Origin: Akkermansia sp. | GTDB lineage: Bacteria > Verrucomicrobiota > Verrucomicrobiia > Verrucomicrobiales > Akkermansiaceae | Length of the DNA: 51,881 nt | Direction: 5' to 3' | Assembly (NCBI GenBank): GCA_017409465.1 | Contig: JAFQSQ010000001.1 | Coordinates: 1 to 51,881, forward strand | Shown here: in pieces, positions 26,012-34,737 of the stretch | Position numbering within the stretch: position 1 is the first letter of the stretch | How the letters are laid out: each line of letters starts with the position of its first letter | The notes under the pieces: generated by a model | What the model was told of the DNA's origin: nothing | Seen by the model: the letters and a program-made list of their open reading frames with translations, nothing else | The model's database searches: none | Position numbers and translations under genes: made by a program

Positions 26012-26242
26012 TCAGGAAGTAAAGGTCACTCCCTGAGCGTCTTTGGTCACGGTGATGATTTCGATAATCGCCCATACCCAGGCGATGATGGCCAGAGCAC
26101 CGCAACTGAGTACGGTTATAAGCAGCTGTATCAAGCCCTGCACCATGTAGCCGGCATAGAAATTGTGAACCCCGAATTCACCCAGAAAAAACCCCAGGAG
26201 GATGTAGGCAAGACGAGATTTTGGAGGTTCCTCCCCACTCAT
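26012..26242 (-). CDS. TM2 domain membrane protein
   Basis: The 76-residue protein has two TM helices joined by a tight turn. LGFFLGEFGVHNFYAGY and a second helix IQLLITVLSCGALAIIAWVWAI (in segments) match the TM2 family signature (FLGxxGxHxFY). Function is poorly known in bacteria. It begins 13 nt after folD and ends before a terminator, so it closes the minus-strand operon. Confidence 0.88.
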   Translation of the reverse strand: MSGEEPPKSRLAYILLGFFLGEFGVHNFYAGYMVQGLIQLLITVLSCGALAIIAWVWAIIEIITVTKDAQGVTFTS

Positions 26243-26255
26243 ATTGATGAGAGAT

Positions 26256-27137
26256 TCAGTGTTTCATCTGCTGACGGCAGGCTTTCACCGTGTTGGCCAT
26301 GAGCATGGCGATAGTCATGGGACCCACACCACCGGGCACGGGTGTGATAGCACTGCAGGAATCCTTGACGGCCTCAAAATCCACATCACCGACGATACGG
26401 TAGCCGCGGGGGCGTGTGGCATCCTCGATACGGTTGATACCCACGTCCACCACCACGGCGCCGGGCTTCACATAGTCAGCCTTCACCATCTCCGGACGCC
26501 CTACAGCCGCTACCAGGATATCCGCCGTGCGGCACAGCCCGGGCAGATCAGCCGTGCGAGAATGGGCGATTGTCACCGTGGCATTCGCTTTCTTGCTGAC
26601 CAGGAGGTTAGCCATAGGCTTGCCCACAATCATGCTGCGGCCAATCACCACGGCATGCTTGCCGGCGGTGGGGATACCATAGGCCGCCAGCAGCTCCATA
26701 CACCCCAGCGGTGTGCAGGGCACAAAGCCGGTCTCATCCTCCAGCACCAGCTTGGCCACATTAGCCGGGTGGAAACCATCCACGTCTTTACGGGGGTCGA
26801 TATTGAGGATGACGGCCTCCTCGTCGATATGGGGAGGGGGCGGGCTCTGCACCAAGATACCGTGGATACGGTCATCGGCATTCAGCTGATGGATGAGCTC
26901 GACCAGCTCTTCCTGAGTCGTCTCAGCCGGCAGCGCCCATTTCTGGGAGTAGATGCCCAGCTCCGCACAGGCTTTTACCTTGGAACCGACGTAGACTTGG
27001 GAGGCAGGGTCCTCGCCCACCAGAACCACGGCCAGCCCGGGAGTATGACCGGCGGCTTTGAGCTCTTCTATCTCCTTGACCAGGCGGGCACGCACATCTG
27101 CCGCCACCTTCTTACCGTCTATCAGAACAGGTGTCAT
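26256..27137 (-). CDS. folD: Methylenetetrahydrofolate dehydrogenase/cyclohydrolase
   Basis: FolD oxidises 5,10-methylene-THF and hydrolyses methenyl-THF to 10-formyl-THF, feeding purine and fMet synthesis. The 293-residue protein is full length. The catalytic YVGSKVKAC lysine region, [10 protein letters not shown] (usually LPLPxH), [14 protein letters not shown], the nucleotide site [16 protein letters not shown] and [15 protein letters not shown] are visible. Its start overlaps the stop of the acyltransferase gene upstream by 4 bp. Confidence 0.95.
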   Translation of the reverse strand: MTPVLIDGKKVAADVRARLVKEIEELKAAGHTPGLAVVLVGEDPASQVYVGSKVKACAELGIYSQKWALPAETTQEELVELIHQLNADDRIHGILVQSPPPPHIDEEAVILNIDPRKDVDGFHPANVAKLVLEDETGFVPCTPLGCMELLAAYGIPTAGKHAVVIGRSMIVGKPMANLLVSKKANATVTIAHSRTADLPGLCRTADILVAAVGRPEMVKADYVKPGAVVVDVGINRIEDATRPRGYRIVGDVDFEAVKDSCSAITPVPGGVGPMTIAMLMANTVKACRQQMKH

Positions 27138-27829
27138 TTCTTTATTTCTTCGATGGGTTCAAAATCCGGGCGCCCATATGCCATCAGCACGTCCAGGCGG
27201 GCGCAGTATTCCTTTACCTCCTCATCCGAGATATCCGCCGGCACGTAGAACGGCTCTCCCCAGCGAATAGTCACTTTGGAGAACGGCTTGGGAATCACAA
27301 ATCCATCCCACGCTTTGTTGATACGCCAGCAATGGGGGATATCAATCCCCAGCGGAATGATGGGCAAGCCGCTGACAGAGGCGAGCTTGATGACCCCGGC
27401 ATGGCAGCGATAGCGCGGCCCTTTGGGACCATCGGGGGTGATACACATGCTGTAGCCGGACTTGAGCTCCCTCACCATATCCAGGAAACCAGCGACTCCA
27501 CGGCGGCCGCTGGAGCCGCGCACAGCGCGCATCCCGTAGTCCTCAGCCACAGTGGCGAGCATGGCACCGTCCTTGCTGGCACTGGTAAGCATGCTCATCT
27601 TCACCGTTCCCCGCAGCACATACTTATAGAAATAGCAGGGAACAAAGGTACGATTATGCCAGAGTGATACAATCACCGGTTTACTGCCCATTGGGCTGGC
27701 TGTCTCCGTCGTATCATAGCACACCACGCGCTTACGAAGCGTGAAACAAACGGCTGAGATACAAAACCACGCCAGATGCCCCAGCGGACGGGACCACCAT
27801 TTCGACCTTAATTCCTGACTTTTTGCCAT
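27134..27829 (-). CDS. Lysophospholipid-acyltransferase-like protein (DUF374)
   Basis: The 231-residue protein has an N-terminal hydrophobic helix ([11 protein letters not shown]). It then has the DUF374/LPLAT core: [44 protein letters not shown] and GLPIIPLGI. The family is related to lauroyl and glycerolipid acyltransferases and is inner-membrane associated. Lipid A or phospholipid acylation is plausible. The substrate cannot be told. It is translationally coupled to folD. Confidence 0.85.
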   Translation of the reverse strand: MAKSQELRSKWWSRPLGHLAWFCISAVCFTLRKRVVCYDTTETASPMGSKPVIVSLWHNRTFVPCYFYKYVLRGTVKMSMLTSASKDGAMLATVAEDYGMRAVRGSSGRRGVAGFLDMVRELKSGYSMCITPDGPKGPRYRCHAGVIKLASVSGLPIIPLGIDIPHCWRINKAWDGFVIPKPFSKVTIRWGEPFYVPADISDEEVKEYCARLDVLMAYGRPDFEPIEEIKK

Positions 27830-27855
27830 ATGCGTCCAATAAAAGGGTTCAGCTC

Positions 27856-29553
27856 TTAAAACGGGGTTAAGGGGGCAAAGGGGTTATCACCCTTCTCCGG
27901 GGTGTCTTCAAATGGGTCTTTCCCCACATCGTCCAGGGCGGGGCGCTCCGACTTATCGAGAACATCCTCCGGCTTGGTTTCCATATCCTTACGGATAGCG
28001 TCCGACATCTTATTGATATCGATGGCATCGAAATGGAAGCGCTCCGGGCGGGACTTTCGCTGCTCGGCGGCAGCTTTTTCCAGCTCATCGATATTATCGC
28101 CGGGTCTGTTGGCAAAGCCCCTCAGCGATGTACTCAGCCAGGCCCAATCACCCTGGTCCTGGAAAAGCGGGTCCGATATGCCGTCCGAATATTCGGCACG
28201 CGTCAGCAGCCCCGGCATCCCGTACCTCAGCTCGCCGGAAAGCTCATTGGCTGCATTCACCGTCACCTCGCCGCGCACCGCGAACTTGTAGGGCTCGACT
28301 ACTTTATTCTCCGGCAGGGTGAGCGTCATCGCCCCACCATCAGCCTGCAAGGTGACATAGCCCTGGGTAACCGTCGGCGGCAGATATGCCCGCCGTTTCA
28401 GCGGCTCGATATGCTCCAGCATCGTGGTGATAGCCGGGAATGAGGTGATGATAATCCTGTTTAATTCAAACTCACCACTGAACTGCGGGCCATCAGGCGC
28501 AATCGCCATGGCGGCACCCATATCCTTACGCAACACATTTCCCGTACGTGCGCTCAGGAACTCCTCAAAACGCCCTCCGGTGAAATCTGCAAACGGCATA
28601 TTCAGCGCCTGCATCCGATAGGGTCCGCTCAACGAATCACCCTCTCCCAGGCGCCCACGGAACATAATCGATGTACGGCTGCTCTCGCTCCCGGCCGATT
28701 CGGCATCCACCGTACCGCGCAAAGCCATGTCCTCTACCGCCGTGGGCGAGAGGTGCATCTTAGCCTCCATGATGCGAATCGGCTGCCAATTCTGCATCCG
28801 GAACTGCCCTGATTTGAGAACCAGCACGCAGTTATCGCGCCCCGAACGCGGATAATACAGATAGGCTGCGCAGTTGTTCAGCGCTACAGGAGCACTCTCT
28901 TTCTCACCCCAGCTGACAGAAAAGTCCTCGCACTCCATCCGCTCAAACATCCAGGGAGCTTCCCCCTGCATACGCGGCATGCTGAAAGACGTCGCCCCGC
29001 CCCGCAGACGAACAACGGCGCGCTTGATGGTGACCTTATCTGCCCGAATCAGATTGTTGAAGAAAGCGCCGGCCACCAGCTCAGCCTCGATACCGCTCAT
29101 TTCAACACTTTCTATCAGCGAACCTTCCGGGAACTCTGCCACGATGGAATCCAGGTGGAAAGAGGTACCCATGATACCCTCACCCACGATACGCACCTGC
29201 TCTGCCCCCCAGGCTCGCTGCACATCGGCCACACGCGACTGGATATAGTCCTCGCCGGTCATACCGGCCATGCGATAGAAGAAGAAAGCGGCGATGACGC
29301 ACAGCAGCAGGAAAATACCACTGATGGAGATCAGGAACGACTTACGGCTGCGGTTCTGCTTCTCCCGCGACGTCACCATCTTGCGACGTCGCTTAGTCAC
29401 CCGCACGACCTTTGAGCCATCCGGTCTGACGATCACCTCGCGTTTCTTCTCCTGCGAGGGTTGCTCTTCATTCAACTGACGTATGATGCTACGCACCTGC
29501 GTCATGTTCTCCTCTTCGTCATCGGGGGTGTCCCTGTCGCTGTATTTATTCAT
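27856..29553 (-). CDS. Single-pass membrane protein with large periplasmic domain, linked to secretin
   Basis: The 565-residue protein has a charged cytoplasmic N-terminus (about 1-72, rich in KKREV and TKRRRK). One TM helix lies at about 73-95 (FLISISGIFLLLCVIAAFFFY). A periplasmic beta-rich domain (about 100-480) has repeated LxSI...F/VxxG strands, somewhat AsmA-like. The C-terminus is acidic and Pro-rich, ending NPFAPLTPF. It starts 11 nt after the secretin stop, so the pair probably work together, for instance as inner-membrane partner of an outer-membrane channel. No family is certain. Confidence 0.68.
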   Translation of the reverse strand: MNKYSDRDTPDDEEENMTQVRSIIRQLNEEQPSQEKKREVIVRPDGSKVVRVTKRRRKMVTSREKQNRSRKSFLISISGIFLLLCVIAAFFFYRMAGMTGEDYIQSRVADVQRAWGAEQVRIVGEGIMGTSFHLDSIVAEFPEGSLIESVEMSGIEAELVAGAFFNNLIRADKVTIKRAVVRLRGGATSFSMPRMQGEAPWMFERMECEDFSVSWGEKESAPVALNNCAAYLYYPRSGRDNCVLVLKSGQFRMQNWQPIRIMEAKMHLSPTAVEDMALRGTVDAESAGSESSRTSIMFRGRLGEGDSLSGPYRMQALNMPFADFTGGRFEEFLSARTGNVLRKDMGAAMAIAPDGPQFSGEFELNRIIITSFPAITTMLEHIEPLKRRAYLPPTVTQGYVTLQADGGAMTLTLPENKVVEPYKFAVRGEVTVNAANELSGELRYGMPGLLTRAEYSDGISDPLFQDQGDWAWLSTSLRGFANRPGDNIDELEKAAAEQRKSRPERFHFDAIDINKMSDAIRKDMETKPEDVLDKSERPALDDVGKDPFEDTPEKGDNPFAPLTPF

Positions 29554-29564
29554 GCGGTATATGA

Positions 29565-32093
29565 TTAATCAGTTGCAGTCGGTCGCTCACCGGTCACCGT
29601 ATTGCGTCCGGTCGGGTCGACCAGATCCACACGGGCAAAAATCAGCAGAGCCTTGCGGGTTTCCTCCTCACCTTCCGAGCGGAAGAGGCGGCCAATGAGC
29701 GGCAGATCACCCAGCACCGGCAGTTTATCCTCGAACTTCACCTTGTGGGATTCCTGCAGGCCACCAATCACCAGCACAGACCCGGGAGCCACCGTAACCT
29801 TGGTATTCTCCATGCTCCGCTTAAAGACAGGGCGCAGGATGTAGTTAGGCGAAAGCGTAATCTTACGCAGGCCGGTAGTTTCACCCGGCAGCCACTGGTA
29901 CGATTCGATAGGTGTACCCCAGTTGATAAAGCCTTCAAATTCATTCATGGTCACGGTCAGTGCCAGTGTCACGCTGTCATCAGGCAGCACCTCAGCACTA
30001 TGCACCTGCACGATGGTGCCGACACCGCCCACGTCATCTTCCGACATACCGAAGCGGACGAACTCATCCGGGTGTGAACCGGTAGCCACCGTGGCGTATC
30101 CGCCGCTGTTATCCGTCAGGCTGTTATCATTCCCGCCGAAGTCCAGGCTCATGGACGCAATCTGCGGCTCCGAATAGGACAAGGGGTAGAACATCTCACG
30201 CACGTTGGTGAAGACGACCTGCTCATCGCGACCGGGCGTGAAGATAAGGCGGGGGTTATACAGGACATCGGCACCCTTCTTCTGGGAGAGACCACGCATA
30301 ATCATCGTCAGGTCGCCGGAGTTCCATATACCGCGCAGAGAGAGGATACCGGGAGCCTTCGCCTTCTGAGCCTTCATCTGCCCATACTCAAAAGCGCTGC
30401 CACTGGCGATGAGGTTCTCGATATTGCTGGTAGAGAACGAGCGTACATTAGAGCGCAGACCGGAGGTCATCTCACCGGTCGACCTTCCCGTCTTGTTCAG
30501 CTCTTCCGTTACCCCGGTCTCCACCAACGGAAGGCCGGTCACGGAGGACACAAGCTTCTCGGTACCACCGCCTCCGTACAACTCTCCGGAGGGATCCAGG
30601 CTGAAATTAAGCAACCACTCGAACCCCATCTCCTCCAAATCCTCCTGGAGCACCTCGACCGCCATGATATTCAGCACAATGGTACGATCCACCCTGGTGA
30701 GAGGGGTGGAGAGGATCTCCTCGATCTCCTTGAGGTTGTACATCGTATTGTAGACACGCAGGCGGCGGGAGGCCACATCATACTGGACGCGCGACCCCTC
30801 CGGAAACGAGATACCCATGGCCGCAAGAGCCTCCTTGGGGTTGACTCGCTTCACCACCATGTGGGAATCACCGTCGTCACTGCCCCATTCATCTTCATCG
30901 TCGCCCGAATCCTCGGATTTATCCATATCGAAGAAATGGGGCGCCACCGTGTAGACCCGCTCGGTCATCGGGCCGAAATCACGCCCGGAATAGCTGATTT
31001 CCACACCGATGGGGGTGATGTAATAGGTAATACCCAGCTGGCGGGCGAGGACATCCAGCACATCGGTCATCGATACGTCTGCCAGAGTAAAATTCACCCG
31101 CTGAGCCATGATTCGTTCGTAGCCGGGGGTACCCTGAGGCCCGAAATTGGTACTGATGTTGATGCTGCGTCCGGCCGGCAGTCCATTGGCCTCAGTACGG
31201 CGAATCTGCCCACGCAGAGCATCGATGACATCGACAATCGTGGCATCCTCAAAGCTGATTTGAGAAAGGCGCATTCCCTTGAGCGCGTCAGCTATACGAG
31301 ACTCAATTTCAGGATCCTCCGAATAGGCTGCGGTGGCGGTCTGATCAGCCCCGGCGATAGACATCCCCTCCGGCGTCTCCTCGGGCACCTGCTCTTCCCA
31401 CGTGGCATCCACCTCACTCAGCAGCGCCGCCCGACGCCCATGATAACCCGCGCGGTAGTAATCGGCCTTCCGGCGCTGCACAGCCTCCTGACCGCGACGG
31501 GCAGCGCTGTTATAGGGATCAAGCTTCAGGACACTGTTGAAGGCCTCGTAAGCATCATCATACTTACCCAGGTCCAGATGTCCGTATGCGAGGTTCAACA
31601 AGCGCTGCACTTCCTCCACCTTGGCCACATGCTCAGGCGTCAGCGCAGGGTTGTTCCGCACCGGGTCCATCGTGTCCACCAGCTCCTGCCGAGCCCGCTT
31701 GTTATCCGGCGACAGGTTGATGGCCTCCTTGAGGAACTCAACGGCCTCGTCATATCGGCCCACGGAGCGATAATCCATCGCACGGGCAATGAGGGCATCT
31801 GACAGACTGTCCCTGATGAATTTGACCTGCTTCTCCGTCTCCGGAGCTTTAGGTATGACGGCCAAGGCATTACGATAATGCTCCACAGCCTCCGTGTAGC
31901 GTTTCTGCGAATAGGCATTGCGAGCTTCCTGCACCTGCTGCATGGCATCGCGCAGCGCCATGTGGCGGCGCGCACTCTGCGAAGCCGCAGTAGCCGCAGC
32001 GTCATCCGCCTGCGCCCACGCCCGGGGGGCAAGTGTCAGAGCCGCTGACGCCATGAGAGAAAAGAGTACAGTACGAGATATGGAGCCGTTCAT
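29565..32093 (-). CDS. Secretin (type II/III secretion or pilus outer-membrane channel) with N-terminal TPRs
   Basis: The 842-residue protein has a signal peptide (MNGSISRTVLF...APRAWAQA). Tetratricopeptide-like helices cover about 40-220 (SVGRYDEAVEFLKEAINLSPDN; DLGKYDDAYEAFNSVLKLDPYN). Periplasmic N-domains follow, and a C-terminal secretin beta-barrel region contains APGSVLVIGGLQE and LPVLGDLPLIGRLFRS, the family signature. The N-terminal TPR fusion fits PilQ-like proteins reported from Akkermansia-type verrucomicrobia. No ATPase, pilin or PilM/N/O genes are adjacent. The start at 32093 is chosen for the signal peptide; the frame runs to 32129. Confidence 0.88.
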   Translation of the reverse strand: MNGSISRTVLFSLMASAALTLAPRAWAQADDAAATAASQSARRHMALRDAMQQVQEARNAYSQKRYTEAVEHYRNALAVIPKAPETEKQVKFIRDSLSDALIARAMDYRSVGRYDEAVEFLKEAINLSPDNKRARQELVDTMDPVRNNPALTPEHVAKVEEVQRLLNLAYGHLDLGKYDDAYEAFNSVLKLDPYNSAARRGQEAVQRRKADYYRAGYHGRRAALLSEVDATWEEQVPEETPEGMSIAGADQTATAAYSEDPEIESRIADALKGMRLSQISFEDATIVDVIDALRGQIRRTEANGLPAGRSINISTNFGPQGTPGYERIMAQRVNFTLADVSMTDVLDVLARQLGITYYITPIGVEISYSGRDFGPMTERVYTVAPHFFDMDKSEDSGDDEDEWGSDDGDSHMVVKRVNPKEALAAMGISFPEGSRVQYDVASRRLRVYNTMYNLKEIEEILSTPLTRVDRTIVLNIMAVEVLQEDLEEMGFEWLLNFSLDPSGELYGGGGTEKLVSSVTGLPLVETGVTEELNKTGRSTGEMTSGLRSNVRSFSTSNIENLIASGSAFEYGQMKAQKAKAPGILSLRGIWNSGDLTMIMRGLSQKKGADVLYNPRLIFTPGRDEQVVFTNVREMFYPLSYSEPQIASMSLDFGGNDNSLTDNSGGYATVATGSHPDEFVRFGMSEDDVGGVGTIVQVHSAEVLPDDSVTLALTVTMNEFEGFINWGTPIESYQWLPGETTGLRKITLSPNYILRPVFKRSMENTKVTVAPGSVLVIGGLQESHKVKFEDKLPVLGDLPLIGRLFRSEGEEETRKALLIFARVDLVDPTGRNTVTGERPTATD

Positions 32094-32107
32094 AAGCAAG
32101 TGTGGGT

Positions 32108-32136
32108 ATACTACCAAAATATGCGGCAAAAGTCAC
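32108..32136 (-). promoter_or_regulatory. Promoter of the secretin operon
   Basis: Minus strand: GTGACT, 17 nt ending TGG, TAGTAT, 14 nt before the ATG. Confidence 0.45.
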
Positions 32137-32184
32137 TCTTAAAAGTACATTCTGACAAAAATTTCAGCGCTTTTTCACCAACAA

Positions 32185-32218
32185 CAGGCGGTGACTCCCG
32201 CCGGGAAGCCACCGCCTG
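32185..32218 (-). terminator. Possible terminator of rpoD
   Basis: A 9-bp stem CAGGCGGTG/CACCGCCTG with an imperfect inner part lies 24 nt past the rpoD stop. The downstream sequence is only moderately T-rich. Confidence 0.4.
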
Positions 32219-32241
32219 CGAATATCTGTCGTCCGACGCAC

Positions 32242-34575
32242 TTAATTCTCAGCCGAATCAGGCAGATACCCCTTGATTTTGCTGATACGCGTGGGGTGTC
32301 TGAGCTTACGCAGAGCCTTGGCTTCAATCTGGCGGATTCGCTCGCGGGTCACATTGAACTGGCGGCCGACTTCCTCCAGCGTGCGGGGGGTACCATCGCG
32401 CAGGCCGAAGCGCTGCTCGATGACGGCGCGTTCGCGCGGATTGAGCGTGTTGAGCACATCGCCGATCTTGTCACGCAGCGAGTTATACGAAGCCCCGTCC
32501 ATCGGGTTCTCAGCGCTCTTATCCTCCAGGAAATCACCGAATGAGGTATCATCGGAATCACCCACCGGCTGCTGCATGGAGATGGGCTGCTGTGCCATCT
32601 TGAGCACACTGCGCACCTTTTCCACCGGCATCCCGCACTCGGCAGAAATCTCATCCGGCGTAGGCTCACGGCCAAAATCCTGCACCAGTTTCTTCTGCAC
32701 ACGCATCAGCTTGTTGATCGTCTCAATCATGTGCACCGGTATGCGGATAGTGCGAGCCTGATCCGCGATTGAGCGCGTAATCGCCTGGCGAATCCACCAC
32801 GTGGCATAGGTGGAGAACTTGTAACCACGGCGATACTCAAACTTCTCCACCGCCTTCATCAGACCCATGTTTCCTTCCTGAATGAGATCAAGGAAAGCCA
32901 GCCCTCGGTTGGTATACTTCTTGGCGATGGAAATCACCAGACGCAGGTTGGATTCAATCATTTCCCGCTTGGCGTCCTGCGCTTCCTTCACGCTCTGGCG
33001 CATCACCTTATAGTTCTCCATGAACTGGGAAATGGGCATCCAGAGCTGCATCTCTATCTCCTTGAGTGCATCGCGGCAGGTTTCGTTATCCGGGTCAGCA
33101 TCGCGCTGGCGCACCAGCTTCAGCACACGCTGACGCACCTCGCGCAGGCGAGCGACGAAGTCTTCATACACCTTACTCTTGAACGAGAAGTCCTCATAAA
33201 AGCCTGCCAGCTGATCACGCAGCTTCTCGAACTCAGCCTGAGCCGCAGAGACGGACTTCTTGCGACGGCGGGCAGAGTTCAGGCGGGCATACGCCGCCTT
33301 GGCATCATCATGCAGGTCCAGCACGCGGGTGACCAGCAGCGTCAGATCCTTGAGATACTTCTCGCGGCGGTCGATATTCTTATCCACCACGATGCGGTCA
33401 AAGCGCTCCTGGTTCATCATCACCTTATTGGCCATATCGCAGTAGAACTCTGCGGCCAGGCCAAAGCGGTGCAGGCTCTCCTGCAGGTTCTTTTCAGCCT
33501 GGTCGATACGGCGCGAGATTTCCACCTCTTTCTGGCGGGAGAGCAGCTCCTTGAGTCCCATCTGCTTGAGGTACATGCGTACCGGGTCATCCAGGATATC
33601 GAGCTTGGCCTCCATTTTCTCGCTCTCATCCTCCTCGCCGGTATCGCTCATACGCTGGCGCTCGCTGTAGGAGTCGACGTCCGATGCATCGATGATGTCG
33701 AACTGCATCCCACGCAAACGCTCCATAATCTCCTCATAATCCTCGGGATTGATGAGGTCGTGAGGCAGCACGTCATTGATATCGTCGTAGGTCAGATATC
33801 CCTGCTCCTGAGCCAGGCGAATCAGGTCCTTGATTTTCTCCTGCACCTCCGGAGTATTGACCAGCTTACCGCCCGAGCGCTTGAGCGTCTCGCCGGACAC
33901 CTCCAGTCGGGTCAGCACAAAGGAATCATCCCGCACCTCCACACCGATTTCGTGCAGGTGCTCGAAGAGGCGAGCCTGGTCATCATCCTCCGCGGCATCC
34001 GGCGGCAGAGAGTCCGCGATATCCGAGTCCGTCACATAGCCATTATTCTTCTTGGCAATGGCCAGCAGCGTCTTAAATGCCGCCTTGAGCGTGTTGTCGT
34101 CAGAGAAAAAGTCCTGAAGCTGCTGAGCCGACACACGCGGGTTGAACGTGGACTTACGCTTTTTTCTGGACTCGCCGTCTTCATCCGTCGTCCGTTTCTT
34201 CGACGAGCTCTTCGGCGCAGCTGCCTTGCTCTCGGGGGCGGGGGTGGTCACCGTCTCCACGGGTTCAGCCGTTTTTTTCTCGGCCTCTGCCACGGGCTGC
34301 TCAGCCCGGGGAGCCTTGGCGGCAGCTTTCTTCGCCGGCTTTGCCGATTCAGTCTTGCTCTCTGTCTTCTTGGCGGGCTTCTCCGCAGCCTTCGCCGGAG
34401 CGGCCTTCCTGGCAGGTTTGGCCGCCTTGACCGGTACTGCAGCAGGCGGCTCTTCCACCACCTCGGCATCCCCCTTCACGGCTACCGGCTTGACTTTCTT
34501 CGGGGCCGCCTTGGCGGCCGGCTTCGTCGGCTGTTTAGCAGCCGGCTTTGCGGAACCTTTCTTGCTTGTCGACAT
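32242..34575 (-). CDS. rpoD: Primary sigma factor with H1-like tail and two sigma-1.1-like domains
   Basis: RpoD directs RNA polymerase to housekeeping promoters. The 777-residue protein is longer than usual. A Lys/Ala/Pro-rich histone-H1-like tail covers about 1-140. Two sigma-1.1-like units follow, at about 163-216 ([18 protein letters not shown]) and 243-296 ([17 protein letters not shown]). Region 1.2 starts [12 protein letters not shown]. Region 2 contains [18 protein letters not shown] and [19 protein letters not shown]. Regions 3 and 4 end with [20 protein letters not shown]. The start at MSTSKKG is preferred over the longer frame to 34605. All core sigma-70 regions are intact. Confidence 0.95.
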   Translation of the reverse strand: MSTSKKGSAKPAAKQPTKPAAKAAPKKVKPVAVKGDAEVVEEPPAAVPVKAAKPARKAAPAKAAEKPAKKTESKTESAKPAKKAAAKAPRAEQPVAEAEKKTAEPVETVTTPAPESKAAAPKSSSKKRTTDEDGESRKKRKSTFNPRVSAQQLQDFFSDDNTLKAAFKTLLAIAKKNNGYVTDSDIADSLPPDAAEDDDQARLFEHLHEIGVEVRDDSFVLTRLEVSGETLKRSGGKLVNTPEVQEKIKDLIRLAQEQGYLTYDDINDVLPHDLINPEDYEEIMERLRGMQFDIIDASDVDSYSERQRMSDTGEEDESEKMEAKLDILDDPVRMYLKQMGLKELLSRQKEVEISRRIDQAEKNLQESLHRFGLAAEFYCDMANKVMMNQERFDRIVVDKNIDRREKYLKDLTLLVTRVLDLHDDAKAAYARLNSARRRKKSVSAAQAEFEKLRDQLAGFYEDFSFKSKVYEDFVARLREVRQRVLKLVRQRDADPDNETCRDALKEIEMQLWMPISQFMENYKVMRQSVKEAQDAKREMIESNLRLVISIAKKYTNRGLAFLDLIQEGNMGLMKAVEKFEYRRGYKFSTYATWWIRQAITRSIADQARTIRIPVHMIETINKLMRVQKKLVQDFGREPTPDEISAECGMPVEKVRSVLKMAQQPISMQQPVGDSDDTSFGDFLEDKSAENPMDGASYNSLRDKIGDVLNTLNPRERAVIEQRFGLRDGTPRTLEEVGRQFNVTRERIRQIEAKALRKLRHPTRISKIKGYLPDSAEN

Positions 34576-34595
34576 AATACGAAAAAAAATGAGAC

Positions 34596-34624
34596 GATAC
34601 TCCACCCTTTACGCATTTTGTCAA
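34596..34624 (-). promoter_or_regulatory. Promoter of rpoD
   Basis: Minus strand: consensus TTGACA, 17 nt ending TGG, AGTATC. The -35 lies within a 10-bp inverted repeat (34611-34642). Confidence 0.45.
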
Positions 34625-34642
34625 GTGTTTGGCAAAATGCGT
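34611..34642. promoter_or_regulatory. Inverted repeat overlapping the rpoD -35 (possible operator)
   Basis: Perfect 10-bp arms ACGCATTTTG (34611-34620) and CAAAATGCGT (34633-34642), 12 nt apart. The arms bracket the -35 hexamer of rpoD. No T tract follows, so it is not an obvious terminator of the upstream ABC-F gene. Confidence 0.45.
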
Positions 34643-34737
34643 GGCAAGATATATAGCATAAATAACGTTCTCTGCAATAAACAAATTGATATTATGACAC
34701 AATATCTTCTTCACACAGGCCAAAAAGCCCCAAAAAT

